Assembly: GCA_916613615.1 (NCBI GenBank)
Contig: OU744726.1
Span: 21,703,515 to 21,767,514 of the forward strand
Direction of reading: 5' to 3'
DNA from: Steromphala cineraria
Taxonomy: Eukaryota; Mollusca; Gastropoda; Trochida; Trochidae
DNA length: 64,000 nt
How positions within the stretch are numbered: position 1 is the stretch's first letter; every line of letters starts with the position of its first letter. The notes under the pieces were generated by a model that made no database searches, was not told the origin of the DNA, and was given only the letters and a program-made list of their open reading frames with translations. Positions 50,053 to 60,898 of this stretch are shown piece after piece. The translations under genes and the position numbers were made by a program.

Positions 50053-53000
50053 GAAAGGTTCACCTTCCGAAACAGTTTGCATGTTGGCCAAATTTAATCA
50101 TTACTCCTTCGCACACCTGAACTAAATGTTGACGTTATCCATAATTATTTTGTTGGTTTTTCAACTTTACACCTTGAGTTGGGAAGTCGAGTAAACTTTA
50201 CATATCGAAGAAACCCCCTTCATTGATTAGAATCATACTATTTTACATTGTTCAACATCACAACTTTGGAATACACGACAATAACAACGTAAGATGGATG
50301 ATCTTGCAAAATATCACTACACAATCAATAATTACTGACAATGGCTTTCTTGTCATGATCTCGCGTGTTTTAGAGTCAAATAAACTTTAATTCATCAACT
50401 TTTAAATCGAAGAACTCGGAATTGAAACATATTATTTCTGACCTTTTCATAAAATTGCTCAACATTACATCATTGACAGATAGCAGTCAACATGACTGGA
50501 AAGCTTTCAAAAGCACTCTCAAGTAAATTGGCTTTTTTGCATCCTGTGACGCGGCACCTTTCAAACATCAGTCTTGACACGAGGGACCTGATGGAATGTC
50601 CATCAAACGAGTTAGAAAACTGATGTAATTACGACGTTGACGTTGGAGGCATGGCTGGGTTCTATTTGGAGCTGAAGACTTGTAGGTACATTTACTCTAA
50701 ACGGACGCAACCCTTGGGCAATGGATATTGAGGTTAATTAATTAAGTAAGACATGGGATTGGCTGCATATAAGAACATGAGGGATTATTTGACCATTCGT
50801 TTATCGTGAATTTCCTTGAAATATCCATATATCTCGTTTCGGGATTTAAGTTTTCCATGTGTGTTTCTTCTAAGTGGTCTTAGCTAAAGTGAAGTTCCGA
50901 TGATAATGTTTTAATCCTCGCAACACATCCATTTAACATGAACGATTGATGTATTTTTGTAAATTATTGCTCTTTCTGTTTTTGACTCGGTATATTATTC
51001 AACCTTCATATCATTCCAAAACAGAACACCGGGATTCTCGGATACCAATACCTTTTCTCAAAGATATTTTCACTTAGACCAATGACTGAACAATGACTAG
51101 TTTCGACCAAAAGAAACCATGATTTTCACTTAAGTGTTTAACAAAATGTTACAAGTGAAATGCTCGATATGTTTCGTAAAAGTATGATCAAGTAAACAAG
51201 ACCCACGAAATATGATCCTTAACGCGTCAGTCAGTAGTTCATTCAATAACGGAAAGTATCTTTTAGTAAATTAAAGACATAACAGACATATGGATAGGGA
51301 AGTAACAAAGGAATTGATCATGTGATGATTACCCACTTAATATGGGACCCATATATTGGTTCATAATGCATCAAGAGCTTTTCGGAAGGACACAACATAA
51401 TAATCTAAATGTAAATTGAAAACTTATCATTATTTTTCAAATCTTATTTACCTTTCTTTTATTTGTTGTGTTCAAGGAACGCATTGTGTCACCACATATA
51501 TACTAATGTAAAGATCAAAGAAATTGTAAGCGTTCTTTGTATGATATTTACAATGAGTTAAAAGTCTGCATTAAAAACTGACAAGAAAGATATTTTATTA
51601 CTCTTCTTAAGTGTGTGGTGGTCCTTAATTTTGCTGATTTGTCTGATTTTTTTTACGCTATAAATATTTTCTTATCAATAATCTGTCAAAAGTGTGTTTG
51701 TTATAAGTGCACAAAGAGTAAACAGCACGTATCTGGGGAAAATATCCCTAAAATTGACTTTTGCTTCAATCATATACTGAAAGGGAGCATCTGTGAAAAT
51801 GGACTTTTCAGATAATGTCCCTCCAGCATATAGTCGTGCTTGTATTTAATATTATGTGATGGGGTAAGGTGAATTGCAGATTAAGCGTGTTGAACTGAAA
51901 GTGAATCTTCCCCTGCATTACTGAACTTTTATATCTAAACCGAAATTATGTTGAATGTTGAGTCGTTATCATTTGAGTATTTCCTTTTAAAGATTATATA
52001 TGTATAAGGTTTAAAGAAGAAATTAACATGTATGCATCTATGTATGGAAGAACTATTACCATATGTGGAATGACGTTCATAACAGCATATGCCATCTGCT
52101 AACTAATCCATGACATTACAGAAATGACAGAATTCTATTTTCTGTCGAGGTTTTACTACTCAAGGGAAAGGTATAATTCAATTTAATGGCTACAAGTTTA
52201 AAGAGGTTTGGGTATTCAAATAGCAAGTGTGTTTGAAACCTCTAGGGAAATCTTAACATTGTGAAATACTGCTTTGCCTACAATGTTGTGTAATAGCTCT
52301 CTTGCTTTGACAATCGCATAAACTCTCTTTAACAACAAACACACACCTGTTGTTTAATAACCAAAATGCATATACATGTGACGCTGTAATCGGTAAATAG
52401 TAAATAGTCAAATTCCAAGTATTGATAAGTCAAACGTTTTGCAATTGTAAAATCGCAGGTTTAAATCAATTCATAGAAGTACTACCATTCAAGACTAATA
52501 TACCTTGAAGATTTTTATCTACATTTAATCCTTACACCATAAATTATAATAGATAATAACAGTTTTAATGACGTATACAATGGAATGAAGAAGTATATGC
52601 GAAAAGATTTACTGTTCGAGCAGTTCAACATTGCGGTGAACATGTGAAACATACAATCACATCACGCCTTGTAGATGAACAAATCCATGCATCTAAACAT
52701 TTATTTGTATAGCCTACAACATTGAACGCCATTAAATCATTTTCTGAATAGCTTGGCAATCTGCCAATTAAATGTAATTTTCAGCTTTATCTATATAATA
52801 CTTCTTGTCTTCGGCTTAACCACTAGTGAGGTCAAGGTTGGTCTGCTCAAAGCATGGTGATCTGGGGATATCCTCACTGAGAGGTCATGATCACTTGTAT
52901 TGTTTGTGGTGTTCCACAAGAAAAATAATAGGCATAGTTGGCGTGTTTATCGGGGAGGAACGTGTATTCTTCTTATCAGTCTCTTGTTTTAAAGGGGAAG

Positions 53001-54090
53001 CATCACGTTTTTGATAATTTTATATTCTAAATTTGTCACTGATAATTGAACGTTAATGCTTAATATGTTATTTTGCAAGTGTCAAATTCAAATTACACAA
53101 GCCAATCATCCATAGTCAGAGGACAAAGTATGAAGATTCACATTAAATCCATTGGCGTTTGAAAGGTCAATTAAATGACTTCAATTTAATATCAGAAAGA
53201 CCAGACACTATAAGGCTCTACATGACACAGAAAAAATAAGCTTTGCATTTTGATTTATGCAATTTTCAGAAGTGGCCAAATGGAAACTTGTATCTTATGT
53301 TAAGCAATGTGATACCAACGACATTGATTAATATATATTACTACAAAGAGACTAACTACATCTGTATTTATGATAGTGTATGGTTTCCTTGCCACTTTCA
53401 TCATTCTGTTAGTCGGAATTGACTTCCCGTGTAACGTCTTTTGATGCTTGTTCATCTTGGCCCAAGGCACAGACATTTGTGGGAATTAATTTGAAATGTG
53501 TTTTCTTTCATCCTATTTTGGTGATGGTATCAGTATTGGGCCAGACTGATATAGCTTATTCCTAAGTCTGGCAGCAATACATCATGTCTTTTCAGAGTGG
53601 CATCCAAAATGAAGACTTATGGGAAAGCACTTCATCTAGTATATCCGTCTGAAGAACCTGCCCCTGTTCAATGCGAAATGCAATAACAATGTTTTTATAT
53701 TCAATATATCAAGGGATTTATTGATCTTTGTGGTCCAAATCTACCTTTCAATAGAAACATATGTAGTAAAGAAAAGGTATGTAAATATTGCTATAATATT
53801 TTATGAAATGCAAGAGCTATGAAAACAGGAAGTAAATGTTTTCAAGCAGAGTAAGATTGAACCTGAAGAAGTTGAGATAGAATGCTACAATAGAAACATT
53901 TCTTGGCACCATTGTGTTCAATTTGATTTAAACAGAAGGAGACCAGTCTCTTCGACGTTGATGTCCATGCAAGGCTACAATTGTAATATATATCTGACGG
54001 TCAGACATTTCTTCCTCTGTCTTCTTGATGTCTATGGACTTCTTTCATCTAAACCAACGGCAAAGACATTGCCCCAGGGAAATACAGTAC
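50053..54090. repeat. Inverted copy of the duplicated locus (copy 4)
   Basis: Read on the minus strand, this follows copy 2: about 25600-26534, then (after a deletion) 27712-28206, 31050-31290, 32110-34475 and 34490-35330. It lacks the LINE, the 654 bp insert and the 790 bp TTAA element. From 52679 on it is part of the palindrome arm. Confidence 0.85.
52993..53157. mobile_element. Truncated TTAA MITE (family 1) in the left arm
   Basis: Starts next to TTAA (52989-52992) as AGGGGAAGCATCACGTTTTT and breaks off at ATTGGCG, joined to sequence matching about 26534 of copy 2. The mirror-image copy is 63522-63686. Confidence 0.85.
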
Positions 54091-54496
54091 AGCTGCGTAT
54101 CTTAAGTTTGTTCACCTACCTTCGTATTCTAGTGCAAATATCATGTAATTTGTAACGTCTTTGAGTCACCTTATCATTGTGAAAACAAAACCGATATTGA
54201 TGAAATTTCACTGCATAAGTTAAAATCATACTGTCCCCTTTAACATTGACCCTATGGAAAAAAATGTTATTGCAGAAAATGAAAGAACATACTTTGTATA
54301 ATCGATTTAGACTAATCTTACACACTGATTGTTCACAAAAAGAGCGATTAGAGCGGATTTAAAAATCCCGCTAGTGGCCAGCCGAAATTGGCTGTAGACA
54401 TTTTCTAGGTCAAAGAGCATTGCGCATGCCCAGATTGAAGGAAAATCTCACATAACTGGTTAGCGCGTTCGCTTGCGCTAAAAATGCCTTTGCAAT

Positions 54497-54613
54497 ATGG
54501 CTGCCATCGGTCGAGTTAGTCAGCGGGCTCAATTTGAGCGATGGAAAATAGTGAGGGAGACCATTGATGTTAATACTGAGTACTCAACGAGATTCCAGCA
54601 GAGCGACTTCTAG
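54497..54613 (+). CDS. Short frame with a spliced-gene look, left arm (38 codons)
   Basis: AATATGGCTGCC gives a good start context in a locally GC-rich, promoter-like patch (TTGCGCATGCCC at about 54419 resembles an NRF1 site). The frame begins MAAIGRVSQRAQFERWKIVR and stops at 54611-54613. Seven bases later comes a near-ideal 5' splice site, CATG/GTAAGATA (54621), and a strong 3' site, TTTACGTTTATTTCAG (ends 54915), giving a 295 nt intron. The stop before the donor means that this is either a tiny protein, a non-coding or decayed transcript, or that the real frame differs. No homologue recognised. An exact mirror copy lies in the right arm. Confidence 0.3.
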   Translation: MAAIGRVSQRAQFERWKIVRETIDVNTEYSTRFQQSDF

Positions 54614-54620
54614 CTGCATG

Positions 54621-54915
54621 GTAAGATATCACCTTTTCTATGAACTTAAGATATATTGCGGGGATCCCGTCGACAACACGAAGTGACAATATCAGTTTGC
54701 CCTAGATAGGCCTAAACCGAAACTTGGCACGAATGCTCTAGATCTTTTCTCGGATAGCAAGCTGTATAGTCACCTTTTCGACTACAACAATTTTTTTTTA
54801 AATCAGTCTTTTCTAAATAATATAATTCCACGAATCGAGCATGATATGATTTTTAAAAAGTCAGGAACGATCGTTACCATGATGTGTATTAGCTACCTAT
54901 TTACGTTTATTTCAG
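54621..54915 (+). other. Predicted 295 nt intron (left arm)
   Basis: GTAAGATATC at the 5' end, a TATTTACGTTTATTTCAG acceptor at the 3' end. The following exon would begin GCCTGAACCGTC. The mirror copy is 61764-62058 on the minus strand. Confidence 0.35.
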
Positions 54916-55733
54916 GCCTGAACCGTCTCACGAGGAAATGTCTTGCTTGACTGAGTGATCCCACTCACCAGCTGCTCACAGATCAAAACACGGAGGAAGG
55001 GGATGTTTTCTAGAGGGGCATGACATTTGGAATAAGGTTGGACCCAATTGTCATAATATTAATATTATTTAATATCTATATGGATGTTATCAATTTACAA
55101 TTGCATAGATAATAGTGATTGTGATAATTTTGAAAAAATAAAAATGACTCAATGATACTTAGAAATATTTTACTAATACTTTCCAAAATCATGAAAAACA
55201 TTTTGGGTTTTTAAAAACTATTTTATTTTCTAAATGCTTCATCATTTTCTATGTTCATTTGTTGAGTGTTTAGTACAATTTTATGAATATTCATGATCAC
55301 AAAATATTCAAGTCTTGGATTCCCTCATTAGGCCTAGATTAAAGTCTGAAACATGATGAAATTAGAGTTGTGACGATACAGACATGTCACGATATGATAT
55401 GTATTATAGTATTAAAGAACGATATGATTCAATATGATAGACAATTATATTAGACATGTCACAATATGGTTTAAACATATTTATTTCTTTAGAAGAACTG
55501 GATTGGTAAACAAGCAATAGCTTATCTGAATACCGCTCCAGAATACATGTATGACAAATGTGACATGGTGAATTTACAGTTGATAAGAGTTTTTTTTACA
55601 CAAGCCATTAATAGTACAGTCAAGATTGAAATTACAAAATAGCATGCGTACAATGATAAGAACAATATTCTAAAAAAGATGGACAAATGCCAATATGATT
55701 TATAAATAGATACAACATCCATCATATCAGTGG

Positions 55734-58700
55734 TCAATGATCAAATCTGCCTGTTAAATCTATAAAAGAGTGTACTGAGATTAAAAGTTCCTTATTTCTG
55801 CATGGGGAACAATTTGAGTTTCCAAATAAAACAGACTTTAGATCATATCTATTTTTGTAAAAGAACATGTTTTCCCTTGTATCACTGTAAAGAGAACATA
55901 AAAAGAAGTAGTGGTGTGAATCTTCATAATTGAAGCCGCACGAGCAGTCGGGTGTTTGAGAAATAAATCTTTCGTATTTATGAGCATTTAGGTCACTGCA
56001 TTCAAGCCTGAGTCGAGAGTGTGAAATTTGACAAGATCGTGTACCGTAATTTAAATCAAAATGGCTGTATGTGTCGGTATCCTTTAGAAGTTCACTTTTA
56101 AAGCTTGATAATGATGGCGAGTCTCTGATTTCGGGCGTTAAGGAGTTCCATAATTTGATTGTGTCCGGTAAGAACGATCTGGCATAATTTGTAGTTTTAC
56201 AGTTGATGGTCCGAAGTTTTGTGATATCACGAAGATTGTAAGTAACAACATCGGACAATTTTGGAGGTACAAGATTGCTTAGATAGTTTGGTGTAAGGTT
56301 GTTGATCATTTTGTAAAAGAAAGTCAATTTATGAATGAATCTTCTGTGGCATAATGATTTACAATTGGTTTCCTTGTATATCTTATTATGGCTGGTGCCA
56401 CGAACGGCGCCACATATGGTTCTCAGAGCATCAAGGTTAAGCTTTTCAAGTGCATCTGCTTGCTGTTTTGAGCAATTATCCCAAATGTGACTACAATAGT
56501 CAAAAAGAGGGAGAATGAACTGTTTGTACATGGTTTCCAATGTTTTTCGATTTAAACGGTATTTAAGACTTCTAAGACAGTTTACCATTGGTGCAACTTT
56601 GTTTATAGTGTCGTTTATTTGTTCATTCCAAGAGCAGTCGTGCTGAAGAGTTAGACCCAAATGTTTGTGACTTTGTACTGAATCTATGATGTTATCGTGC
56701 ATAATTAAGTCAGGCATAGGAAGTGGGTGTATCTTTCGGGTAAAGCGAATAGATTCGGTCTTATTCGGGTTAAATGCCACTTGCCATTTATCTGCCCATT
56801 CAGCAATTCGCTTTAAATCTGAATTTATGTCGGTCGCCGTTTCTACGGGGTCACCGATTATCGCGTATAACGATGTATCATCAGCGAAAAGGCGTATGTT
56901 ACAGTTTATACCTTCGCCAATATCATTTATGTATATAATGAATAGAAGCGGCCCCAGTACAGAGCCCTGGGGCACACCGGCAAAAACATCCCTTTTATCT
57001 GAACAGAATCCATTAATAACAACGCACTGATTTCTATTTTCTAGATAACTCTCAAACCATTTCAATAAATTACCCTGAATACCATATTTGTTTAGCTTAT
57101 GTATAATACCTTTATGCCAAACTCTATCGAAAGCTTTACTTACATCACAGAAAACAGCTCTAATTTCTTTACCTTTGTCTACTGCTCCAGCTATAAAATC
57201 ATATAAGTACGTCAGTTGATTAACAGTGGAATCTCCTGGTGTGAAACCAGATTGAAGATTTGTCAGTATTTCATTATCCCTAAGGTAATTAAATACATGT
57301 TTAAAAACACACTTTTCAAAAACTTTTGCTAGACAACTTATTAATGCAACGGGTCTGTAATTTGAGCATTCGTTGATACTACCTTTCTTGTGTATAGGGA
57401 CAACAGAGGCTTCTTTCCAACATTGCGGAAATGTTGCTTCAATTAGTGAGAGGTTAAACACTTCAGTTAGAGGGGCGGCTAAAGGCTTTGCAGTCATTTT
57501 AAGGAATTTATTGCTGATGCCATCTGGGCCAGTTGCCTTAGTTGTATCTACTGAGGCAAGAATATCATGAACTTCATGTGTAGTAAGATGCAGGTCGCAT
57601 AACGGAAAATTGGTGTCAGAAACAATGTCTTCAATTTGTTTTTCGGGATATGGAACTTTAGTTTGATTTGTAAAGTATTCATTCATTATGTTAGCAATTT
57701 CGGTACTATCCTCATACAAATTATTATCATGGAGAACAGGAGGAAAAGATGTTGATACGCTTTTGCTTTTATTGAAATTTTTTATAAGACGCCACCAGAT
57801 TTTTGTTCCATGTTTTTCGTTTAATATTTGATCAATTTTGTCAGTGTATATTTTTTTTGCAGCCCTTACTGACGATGTGGCTTTATTTCTATACAGTCTA
57901 AATTTGGCCCATTCGGAGGGTGAGTTTCGCCGTTTAGCCGTTTTATGGCAACGATTGCGTTTACGGATCAGATTCCGCGTTTCTTTGTTCATCCACGGTG
58001 CATCGTTTGGTCTTATAGTAACAACTTTGTTAGGTACATATTTATTACATAGGTTTAAAATGGTGGTGGTTAGTAGGCTTGCTACATGGTTAATGTTGGT
58101 AGTAGAGAATATTCTATTCCAATCAAGGGAACTAAGTTCATCACTAAGGTTATCAATGTCAGCTAAACTATAATCATAGATTTTTCTTTTGTAAGTGACT
58201 GATTTGGGGACTTTTTCTTTAAGAGTAACATGTACAGGACAGTGATCACTACATATAGGGTCAAGGACACCAGAGTCTAGCACAAGGCCAACATGTGAAA
58301 CAAAAACAAGATCAATCAGGGTACTAGAGTTAGGCGTGATCCTAGTAGGATCGGTAATGATTTGCGACAATCCATTCAACAGCTTTATTTGTTCTATTCT
58401 ATTTGACTTTGTTGTAAAAATGTCTTCATTGAAGTCACCGGTTATTATTGTAAACAAACCAAGATCAATAGCATTAGTGATTGATTCATCTATTAGGTCC
58501 CAGTATGCATCACTTCTGTCTGCCCTATAAAATGTTCCTATTAAATAGTTGCGATTTTTACATCGTATTTTAACCCACAGCGCCTCAAGCGCGGGTAAGT
58601 CTAAATTGTCCATGGACTCGAAGGTCAAATACGTTTTAATATATACTGCTACCCCTCCTCCTCTAGTCTGTCTATCTTTTCGTATTGGTAAATGGTAACC

Positions 58701-59051
58701 TGGAATCGCTATGTCACACGTATTGATACCACCATGTAACCACGATTCTGTGATACAAATAACGTCATACGATTCTAGTTCAGCATGAAGTATATCTAGC
58801 TTTTCTCTTAGACTTCGTACATTCAAGTGAATTATTTTAAGATCCGATGTGTGCAGTGGTCCTGGGTTAGGGTGAACATCACCGCAGATCAATAATAATA
58901 AAGTGACAAGCAATGAAATGTGATTGTTATAAATACATAATACTGAAAAAAGATAGCACTCTTTTCTTGATTTAAAGGCAGATTTGCTTAAGATATGACA
59001 AGCAAACGAACCCACCGCTTGTCTGTACTGCATGATATCAATCATTGTCAT
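55734..59051 (-). CDS. Non-LTR retrotransposon ORF2: endonuclease and reverse transcriptase (1105 aa)
   Basis: An uninterrupted 1105-codon frame. After a hydrophobic segment (about residues 46-55) comes GDVHPNPGP (57-65), a 2A-like motif lacking the usual Glu. Residues 70-276 form an APE-type endonuclease: LNVRS, ITESW, TGDFNED and SDHCP carry the Asn, Glu, Asp/Asn and Asp/His catalytic positions. The reverse transcriptase spans about 505-800 with SNYRPVALIS, VFCDVSKAFDRVWH, GVPQGSVLGPLLF and catalytic FADD (722-725). The C-terminus has a Cys/His cluster, CSCGFNYEDSHHYFFLC. In such elements the protein nicks the target and copies the element RNA by target-primed reverse transcription in the nucleus. 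The lack of stops or frameshifts suggests recent insertion. The ATG at 59051 overlaps the end of an upstream frame by 14 nt; the next in-frame ATGs are close behind, so the exact start is uncertain. Family placement within the CR1/Jockey group is by motif style only. Confidence 0.95.
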   Translation of the reverse strand: MTMIDIMQYRQAVGSFACHILSKSAFKSRKECYLFSVLCIYNNHISLLVTLLLLICGDVHPNPGPLHTSDLKIIHLNVRSLREKLDILHAELESYDVICITESWLHGGINTCDIAIPGYHLPIRKDRQTRGGGVAVYIKTYLTFESMDNLDLPALEALWVKIRCKNRNYLIGTFYRADRSDAYWDLIDESITNAIDLGLFTIITGDFNEDIFTTKSNRIEQIKLLNGLSQIITDPTRITPNSSTLIDLVFVSHVGLVLDSGVLDPICSDHCPVHVTLKEKVPKSVTYKRKIYDYSLADIDNLSDELSSLDWNRIFSTTNINHVASLLTTTILNLCNKYVPNKVVTIRPNDAPWMNKETRNLIRKRNRCHKTAKRRNSPSEWAKFRLYRNKATSSVRAAKKIYTDKIDQILNEKHGTKIWWRLIKNFNKSKSVSTSFPPVLHDNNLYEDSTEIANIMNEYFTNQTKVPYPEKQIEDIVSDTNFPLCDLHLTTHEVHDILASVDTTKATGPDGISNKFLKMTAKPLAAPLTEVFNLSLIEATFPQCWKEASVVPIHKKGSINECSNYRPVALISCLAKVFEKCVFKHVFNYLRDNEILTNLQSGFTPGDSTVNQLTYLYDFIAGAVDKGKEIRAVFCDVSKAFDRVWHKGIIHKLNKYGIQGNLLKWFESYLENRNQCVVINGFCSDKRDVFAGVPQGSVLGPLLFIIYINDIGEGINCNIRLFADDTSLYAIIGDPVETATDINSDLKRIAEWADKWQVAFNPNKTESIRFTRKIHPLPMPDLIMHDNIIDSVQSHKHLGLTLQHDCSWNEQINDTINKVAPMVNCLRSLKYRLNRKTLETMYKQFILPLFDYCSHIWDNCSKQQADALEKLNLDALRTICGAVRGTSHNKIYKETNCKSLCHRRFIHKLTFFYKMINNLTPNYLSNLVPPKLSDVVTYNLRDITKLRTINCKTTNYARSFLPDTIKLWNSLTPEIRDSPSLSSFKSELLKDTDTYSHFDLNYGTRSCQISHSRLRLECSDLNAHKYERFISQTPDCSCGFNYEDSHHYFFLCSLYSDTRENMFFYKNRYDLKSVLFGNSNCSPCRNKELLISVHSFIDLTGRFDH

Positions 59052-59493
59052 AGAGAAAAATGTATGAGTTAGGATGGGTGGGTTCGAACAACTTTGTGGA
59101 ATGGTAATGAAAGATAAATGTATTCAATAAATTAACCTTTGGCATTACGTCCTTATTGTGGTCTCTTAGATATGAAATACATAAGGCAAGATCAAAGTTT
59201 TGGGAACAAAAATCAAGTGTACTCAAAGACGGAGGCTTGAATGTGAAGTAAGATATGTGATGATTGATTGAGGGAAATAAAAACGAGAGGAAAAAAAGGA
59301 GAAGAGGAGAAAACATCTCGTTTGATGAATGATGTGGAGACTTTGATAATAAGGGAAAGAAAGAGAGGTGATATATTGTTATCGGCTGAAGGCATATGGA
59401 GACTACATGTTTGCAAGTGATATTATACGATGTGAGTAAGTGGCAGGCTGACAGCATCTGCTTAACACGAGTATCGTGATGCACGTGAAACAT
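59038..59493 (-). CDS. 151-codon frame overlapping ORF2 start, doubtful
   Basis: Its TGA overlaps the ORF2 ATG region (overlap 59038-59051, stop-restart arrangement). The composition is low in complexity (Ser, Phe, Leu, His), with no domain, so it is probably part of the long untranslated stretch between ORF1 and ORF2. Confidence 0.2.
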   Translation of the reverse strand: MFHVHHDTRVKQMLSACHLLTSYNITCKHVVSICLQPITIYHLSFFPLLSKSPHHSSNEMFSPLLLFFLSFLFPSINHHISYFTFKPPSLSTLDFCSQNFDLALCISYLRDHNKDVMPKVNLLNTFIFHYHSTKLFEPTHPNSYIFLYDND

Positions 59494-59605
59494 GTAGCGT
59501 ACACTGTGGCAAGCGTGTATGCATTGTTGACAGTGACAGGCAGTCTGTGTAGCATGGATATGGATATTTCTGATAAATGTAAGTATATTATGTTTAGTTT
59601 GAATA

Positions 59606-59918
59606 TAATGGTTTACTAAATGTGTGTTATAGTAACTTTAAACGGAAGCATGGCACTGACTAACAGGTAAGATAGTCATATCTAGTACAAAAAGTGTCAT
59701 GTTATTCAAGACAAAAAGGTAGATGAACGCAATGTATTTGAATAGCAATATCCCATAATATAATGGTTTACTAAATATGTGTTATAGTAACTTTAAACGG
59801 AAGCATGGCACCGACTAACAGGTGAGATAGTCATATCTAGTAAAAAAAAAATGTCATGTTATTCAAGACAAAAAGGTAGATGAACACAATGTATTTGAAT
59901 GGCAATATCCCATAATAT
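59606..59918. repeat. Two tandem 155 bp units
   Basis: TAATGGTTTACTAAATGTGT begins at 59606 and again at 59761. The units are nearly identical and end CAATATCCCATAATATA. They lie between ORF1 and ORF2 of the retrotransposon. Confidence 0.9.
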
Positions 59919-60029
59919 ACACCTTGCAATTGAATTAATCTATCCAATTGTAATCATACATAAATATCATATTGTAACATCATCCCATTCGCGAAAAATA
60001 CCTTACCAAGAAAACAAAAACAAAAAAAC

Positions 60030-60640
60030 CAACAAAAGACACAGATTGTATCATACTTTGATATCACGTGAAACCATACCATAATAGCAAGTCTTACTAT
60101 GTAGTAATTAAGACAAGAATATCCGTGTAGTAATTACGTTTATCAAGTATATAAAACACGATCCGGATATACATTACCAAATGCAAAATTCCCCAACAAA
60201 CAATAACAACAAAAACAGATAAACGTATCATAGTTTGATACCATGTGAAAGCACACCATAATTTCAATGCTTACTATGTAGTAAGCAAAAACGCTATGTA
60301 ACAATTTGGTCAACAAACTAATATCCATATATGCAGTAATTAAGACTAATACTAATATCCATATATGTGGTGAATAAGACATATTCATGTAATAATCACT
60401 TTTATCAAGTTTATAAAGCAATATCCGGAAATACTTTCACCAAATGCAAAAACGAGACCCCCCAAAAAGTCAAACAGATAAACGTATCATACTTTGATAC
60501 CACGTGAAGGAAGAAACACCATAAATTCATGTCTTACTATTTAGTTAGCAAAAATGCATTGTAACAATTTGTTCAACAAACTAATATCCATATTCGGAAA
60601 TGCCCTACTATATACAAAACCCAAATGCACAAAATTGTGG
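60030..60640. repeat. Three diverged tandem units of about 170-255 bp
   Basis: Each unit carries ACAGAT..GTATCATA.TTTGAT, then CTTACTATGTAGTAA, AATATCC and CCAAATGCA (starts near 60040, 60216 and 60471). Together with the 155 bp pair this fills most of the space between ORF1 and ORF2. Confidence 0.75.
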
Positions 60641-60781
60641 TGTTCATCCACTTATGTGTCATTGCAGCTTGATTTGGTAATGCATTTATCCATACATACA
60701 TCGGAACGTGTAGATGAACAATACATTATGTGTAAAAGGAGAACTGTGTACACGTTTGGTTAGTTTGTCTTATTACTTTGG

Positions 60782-60804
60782 GGGGAAATAAAAAAAAAAA
60801 AAAC
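60782..60804 (+). repeat. A-rich run after AATAAA-like sequence
   Basis: GGGGAAATAAAAAAAAAAAA on the plus strand, antisense to the surrounding retrotransposon. It could be the tail of a separate retroposed insert ending here, or simple sequence. Confidence 0.5.
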
Positions 60805-60898
60805 AACTAAACATCAATTACTTTCGAACAATAGTGGTTGTATGACTGAACCAAATCACTGTATGGAACACTTAGACCTTTTTCGTATTCGTTATGAG

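Larger units (their letters stand above)
52679..55447. repeat. Left arm of a giant palindrome
   Basis: Pairs with 61232-64000 in inverted orientation. Every point I compared satisfies x + y = 116679 (for example 52679/64000, 54116/62563, 55447/61232), so over 2769 bp there is no net insertion or deletion, and sampled blocks show no mismatch. The outer part is copy-4 sequence; the inner part (54091-55447) is a different sequence that starts CAGCTGCG. Because the right arm runs off the window the true arms may be longer. Confidence 0.95.

Noticed and set aside
54440..54500. tRNA-like stretch (GGTTAGCGCGTTCGCTTGCGC)
   Set aside because: No acceptor stem, anticodon arm or T-loop could be built around it.
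56686..58530. Several plus-strand frames of 64-114 codons
   Set aside because: Antisense shadows of the intact ORF2.
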